Shown one piece after another: positions 29,725 to 32,234 of a DNA stretch of 32,234 nt (position 1 is the stretch's first letter; the number at the start of each line of letters is the position of its first letter). The notes under the pieces were generated by a model. That model made no database searches and was not told where the DNA came from. It worked only from the letters and a program-made list of their open reading frames with translations. The stretch lies in the IMG/VR virus record IMGVR_UViG_3300006192_000737, positions 1 to 32,234 of that record, one strand, 5' to 3'. Position numbers and translations under genes: made by a program. This stretch comes from a virus.

Positions 29725-30835
29725 TGTGTGCACTCCCTTCAATGCCGAACAAGGCGCTCTGAACCACGCCGCAGGCATCGTGCAGGGTGTCGTCATCGAT
29801 CTCGTTCTCGCCCGTCAGGAGCGAAGTGAGCACATGGAAAGCCGTCTTGAGCGCGGGCGTCGCCGGTCCAGCCGCTTCCTCGCCCAGATCGCGGCTAAGG
29901 ATGTCGCGCAGTTGCCGCTTCACTTCGGCATTCTTCAGCCCCTGCACGATCTGCGGCAGATACCGCTTCTGCTGAGGAGCCGTCAGACGACCGAGGTTAC
30001 CGACAACGGCCGACAGCGCTTTTTCGTCTTTCGTTGGTGCTCGCCCGGCAGGCACATCCACGCCTGCCAGGATGCGCGCATCGTCGGCGCCGATCTCGGG
30101 ATCTGCCAACAGCGCTTCGATCACGCGGCGGCGATCTGCTTCCTCGCGCACTTGGGCAATTGCACGCAGTTGCGCTGCGTTTTCGCCCACCACAGGGTGT
30201 CGGCTCAATGGCTCGATCAGATCGCCAAACGGCTCGATAATCAGGCGGAAAAGTTCGAGGTCACGATGGATCGAGCGACGCGACATGCCGAGAGCTTCAC
30301 CCACCGACTCTTCCCAGCCGTATACGTGTGCCACGGTGGCACACGTATCATCGACTTCCTCAGTCAGCGCTTGATCAGGGCGCATCTGGTGGGCTTTGAC
30401 CTTCTCCCAGCGCGCCTTGATGGCCAGCTTTTGCTGGGCGAGGCTGCCATGTTCACGCGCGATACGCTGTTGCGCTGCTTGAACCAGCGCAGCCGTGAAT
30501 TTCGCGCGCTCGATCGGTCCGAGAGGGCGACGGTGCAGGTTCTCCGACGCTTCCAGATCCGCAAGGTCTTCGGGCTTTCCAGAAACCTCGACCGCAAACA
30601 CCTGGATACCTTCCAGTCGGGCACCGACCAAGCGATGCATACCGGTCACAAGGCGCCATGGCTGCGCCTTGCTTTTGGACTGCGCCACCACCTTGATCGG
30701 GTCACGCTGACCATCCACGGCCATAAGCCGGCCGATCGCGGCGGCCTTGTCCTCATGCAAAAAGCCGATGCGCTTCCCTTCATCGACGGTGTTGGGATCA
30801 AGGGCAAACAGCTGGGCGTTCGAAAGGATGCTCAT
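29711..30835 (-). CDS. ParB/Spo0J-like protein
   Basis: 374 residues. The N-terminal ParB domain (about 12-110) includes GQRDPIKVV (42-50), WRLVTGMHRLVGARLEG (60-76) matching the G-x-HR CTP-binding box, and ASENLHRRPLGPIERA (96-111). The HTH follows at about 174-195 (EESVGEALGMSRRSIHRDLEL). The C-terminal part is helical (RDILSRDLGEEAAG...). No ParA partner is seen. Roles for lone ParB-like proteins in phages include DNA binding, gene control or segregation; I cannot tell which. The gene itself contains a 27-bp palindrome at 30322-30348. It starts with ATGA overlap. Confidence 0.84.
   Translation of the reverse strand: MSILSNAQLFALDPNTVDEGKRIGFLHEDKAAAIGRLMAVDGQRDPIKVVAQSKSKAQPWRLVTGMHRLVGARLEGIQVFAVEVSGKPEDLADLEASENLHRRPLGPIERAKFTAALVQAAQQRIAREHGSLAQQKLAIKARWEKVKAHQMRPDQALTEEVDDTCATVAHVYGWEESVGEALGMSRRSIHRDLELFRLIIEPFGDLIEPLSRHPVVGENAAQLRAIAQVREEADRRRVIEALLADPEIGADDARILAGVDVPAGRAPTKDEKALSAVVGNLGRLTAPQQKRYLPQIVQGLKNAEVKRQLRDILSRDLGEEAAGPATPALKTAFHVLTSLLTGENEIDDDTLHDACGVVQSALFGIEGSAHNEAR
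30322..30348. promoter_or_regulatory. 27-bp palindrome inside parB-like gene, candidate parS or operator
   Basis: Perfect 13-bp arms ATACGTGTGCCAC and GTGGCACACGTAT with a single G between. It lies in codons 163-171, just before the HTH region. A perfect dyad of this length is not expected from coding need alone. Its ligand could be the ParB-like protein itself; this is inference. Confidence 0.6.
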
Positions 30836-31236
30836 TTGCGGCGCTCACTTAGACGATGCGCGGCAACGGCGCGGGCGATACGCTTCTCTTCGTCGGCAAC
30901 GGTGCCGGCTTCGATGTCAGGAGAAGTTGGATGACGATGGCGCTGCAGAGCCGGATTGAGGCGCTCGAACACCTCATCTTCGCCCATATCGTTGCGGTCG
31001 GCAGGGCTATGGATGGGATACTTGAAGCGACCGTTGAGCAAACCGACGCATTTGCTGATCAGGCGGTAGAAGATGGAGAATTTGCGATGGCGAGGCGCCT
31101 GCAAACTTTGGTTGATACCCTCCGCATCGCTAGCAATATTGCTGAAAAGAGTTGATCCCGTTGCGTGCTGGCGACGGTATGCAGAGACTCGGCGGGCGAT
31201 AGCTCGCTCGACGGTGATTTCTCCCGGTTCGCTCAT
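30832..31236 (-). CDS. Hypothetical early protein carrying an internal operator
   Basis: 134 residues, starting MSEPGEITVERAIARRVSAYRRQ. Basic and helical at both ends; the end KRIARAVAAHRLSERRK resembles the start IARRVSAYRRQ. Start and stop overlap neighbours by ATGA. The sequence TAGCAATATTGC, the operator core, falls inside its coding region at 31131-31142. No family recognised. Confidence 0.6.
   Translation of the reverse strand: MSEPGEITVERAIARRVSAYRRQHATGSTLFSNIASDAEGINQSLQAPRHRKFSIFYRLISKCVGLLNGRFKYPIHSPADRNDMGEDEVFERLNPALQRHRHPTSPDIEAGTVADEEKRIARAVAAHRLSERRK
31131..31142. promoter_or_regulatory. Repressor operator core, internal copy
   Basis: TAGCAATATTGC, identical in all 12 bases to the operator half at 31508-31519, lies within the second early gene about 345 bp downstream of the Ner-like start. 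It could be a roadblock or looping site for the repressor. Confidence 0.6.
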
Positions 31237-31472
31237 GATGCGACCCGATGCGAATCACGCTTGGGCTTTTGCCGAGAGAGATCGCGCAAGGCTTCATAGA
31301 GCTTCTCGATCAAGCGCATATTCGCACCGATCGGCTCCGGATTGCCCAAGGTGCGCTTCCACCGGCTGAAGGTTGTCGGGTGCACACGAGCGTGCATGCA
31401 GATCCGGCGAATGGAGAGGTTCGCGTCTCGCGCTCGTCTCTCGATGTCGGCAATGACGGCTTGTTGATCCAT
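31233..31472 (-). CDS. Ner/Cro-like HTH regulator
   Basis: 79 residues, starting MDQQAVIADIERRARDANLS. XRE-like HTH near LSIRRICMHARVHPTTFSRWKRT (19-41). First gene of the early chain, divergent from the repressor, as ner is from c in Mu. It should limit early transcription and repressor expression. No good ribosome binding site precedes the ATG; the start sits 12 bp from the nearest operator. Confidence 0.78.
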   Translation of the reverse strand: MDQQAVIADIERRARDANLSIRRICMHARVHPTTFSRWKRTLGNPEPIGANMRLIEKLYEALRDLSRQKPKRDSHRVAS

Positions 31473-31484
31473 ACGCTATGGCTA

Positions 31485-31523
31485 ATCTGCAATATTGCTA
31501 ATTGCAATAGCAATATTGCAGAT
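31485..31523. promoter_or_regulatory. Operator pair: 16-bp perfect inverted repeat between divergent regulators
   Basis: ATCTGCAATATTGCTA at 31485-31500 and its exact reverse complement at 31508-31523, separated by ATTGCAA. Each arm holds the 10-bp palindrome GCAATATTGC (31489-31498, 31510-31519); centres are 21 bp apart, two helical turns, so two dimers could bind the same face. The promoters for both regulator genes must overlap it. Confidence 0.82.
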
Positions 31524-31532
31524 CGTCGCCTT

Positions 31533-31546
31533 TAGCGATTTTGCTA
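31533..31546. promoter_or_regulatory. Third, degenerate operator before repressor gene
   Basis: TAGCGATTTTGCTA differs from the ideal TAGCAATATTGCTA at two positions. Its centre is 25 bp from the second operator and it ends 10 bp before the repressor ATG, where binding would damp repressor synthesis. Confidence 0.55.
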
Positions 31547-31556
31547 ATGGTGAGGT

Positions 31557-32234
31557 ATGAATGGCCTTGAACAAGACCAACACCTTCTTAAGGCTCTCAG
31601 TGTGTTTGCGGGGCTCCCGCCCTCGCGTCTCGCGTCTGAGGCAGGGCTCGCAGCAACAACCATTCTGCGGCCTTTCAATGGCACTGCGACCTCGCGCTTA
31701 AGTGCCCCCACTATCGAAAAGCTGAAGGCTCAATTCCCGGATTTTCCCGGTTGGGGAGATTTTACCTCACCATCGAATCTACCAGCGGATGGCGCAAAGC
31801 GCAGGATTACCGCTGATGGAATGGTCGATGTCCGTCAGATCGATTTGCGCTTTGGCCTTGGCGGTGTCATCATGGATAGCGAGATCGTGGAAGATCAGGC
31901 AGAAACCATGTCGTTTCCTATCGCATGGTTGCGGATGATAACCACGAGCCCAACAGATATGCTCTATTGGGCCCGCGGGATGGGCAACTCCATGGAACCT
32001 GCAATAGGTGATGGTGATGTCATTCTGATTGATCGGTCGCAGTTCGATGTAGGTTTTGGTGACCTCTATTGGGCAATATCATATGGCCAAATCGGTATGA
32101 TAAAGAGATTGCGGCCCATGCCTGATGGCGGAGTAAAGATACTCTCAGACAATCCTGCAGTGACCCCAGAAACAGCATATGACGGTGAGCTGCATGTGTT
32201 CGGTAGGGTCGTTGCGGTGGTGAAACGCCTATGA
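31557..32234 (+). CDS. Immunity repressor, HTH plus S24 peptidase-like domain
   Basis: 225 residues and the only plus-strand gene. HTH near residues 23-55 (RLASEAGLAATTILRPF...). C-terminal S24/LexA-like domain: S145 in MGNSMEPAIGDGD and K183 in IGMIKRL are the expected catalytic pair. No Ala-Gly or Cys-Gly is visible in the linker region (about 70-110), so self-cleavage may be lost. It should bind the operators next to it and keep the early operon off. The ATG at 31557 has GAGG only one base upstream, so translation may be weak or near leaderless. It is visibly more AT-rich than the other genes. Confidence 0.88.
   Translation: MNGLEQDQHLLKALSVFAGLPPSRLASEAGLAATTILRPFNGTATSRLSAPTIEKLKAQFPDFPGWGDFTSPSNLPADGAKRRITADGMVDVRQIDLRFGLGGVIMDSEIVEDQAETMSFPIAWLRMITTSPTDMLYWARGMGNSMEPAIGDGDVILIDRSQFDVGFGDLYWAISYGQIGMIKRLRPMPDGGVKILSDNPAVTPETAYDGELHVFGRVVAVVKRL

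Larger units (their letters stand above)
1..32234. mobile_element. Mu-type transposable prophage with siphovirus structural genes (partial)
   Basis: The window holds repressor, Ner-like regulator, DDE transposase, AAA ATPase, GemA, Mor, lysis genes, gp27-like and gp28-like packaging genes, head genes and tail genes in the order known for Mu-like phages, read right to left. The head (portal-MuF, prohead protease, HK97-fold capsid) and tail (tube, chaperone, tape measure, gpJ-like tip) are not Mu-like, and no contractile sheath gene is seen, so a long non-contractile tail is inferred. Genes for transposition, lysis, head and tail look intact, so the element may be active. The phage ends are outside the window: the left end should lie just beyond the repressor, the right end beyond the fibre gene. 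Confidence 0.93.

Noticed and set aside
30856-31155. Plus-strand 99-codon frame near the early control region
   Set aside because: It opposes a minus gene that fits the overlap chain; no binding site or promoter for the plus reading.
1-32234. CRISPR arrays, tRNA or rRNA genes, insertion sequences
   Set aside because: No regular spaced repeats, cloverleaf or second transposase was seen on reading both strands.

Overview
The window is most of a Mu-type transposable (replicative) prophage, probably in a GC-rich alphaproteobacterium; a sphingomonad is my best guess from gene style and composition, not proven by any host gene here. Everything reads on the minus strand except the immunity repressor at the far right. 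Phage gene order therefore runs right to left: early genes at high coordinates, late structural genes at low coordinates. No flanking host DNA, phage end or tRNA is visible. The left edge cuts the tail-fibre gene, and the right edge is exactly the stop codon of the repressor.

Early region (about 22.5-32.2 kb): an S24/CI-like repressor (+) diverges from a Ner/Cro-like regulator (-). The 84-bp gap between them carries AT-rich palindromic operators. A long, almost unbroken chain of overlapping genes follows: unknown orf, ParB-like protein, small coiled-coil orf, adenine-type DNA methyltransferase, HTH protein, several small orfs, MuA-like DDE transposase, MuB-like AAA ATPase, a tail-anchored membrane orf, GemA, two small orfs, and a Mor-family activator. 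Most junctions are 1-16 bp overlaps (ATGA, GTGA or TGATG), which suggests translational coupling.

Lysis and head-packaging region (14.4-22.5 kb): endolysin, overlapping Rz/Rz1-like spanins, a holin candidate, Mu gp25/gp26/gp27-like genes and a Mu gp28-like large terminase. The plan then leaves Mu. The portal is HK97-type with a MuF domain on its C-terminus, followed by an HK97-type prohead protease and an HK97-fold major capsid protein.

Connector and tail region (1-13 kb): small connector genes, tail terminator, tail tube protein, a tail assembly chaperone pair that appears to need a -1 frameshift, tape measure, distal tail/hub proteins, an NlpC/P60-like or DUF6950-like protein, a lambda gpJ-like tip protein with FN3 domains, and a large fibre that enters an SGNH/GDSL esterase-like domain at the window edge. 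There is no sheath gene, so the virion should be a siphovirus: Mu-type transposition with an HK97-like head and a long non-contractile tail.

The most interesting signals are: (1) a C-terminal QLSLF peptide on the Mor-family activator, which matches the bacterial sliding-clamp-binding consensus and would offer a way to tie late transcription to replication; (2) a 27-bp palindrome with perfect 13-bp arms inside the parB-like gene, a candidate parS or autoregulatory site; (3) a TAGCAATATTGC-type operator set, including a copy inside the second early gene; (4) three near-identical GC-rich palindromes, each just upstream of a late gene block; (5) paired hairpins between the transposase and ATPase genes, one overlapping the ribosome binding site of the ATPase.
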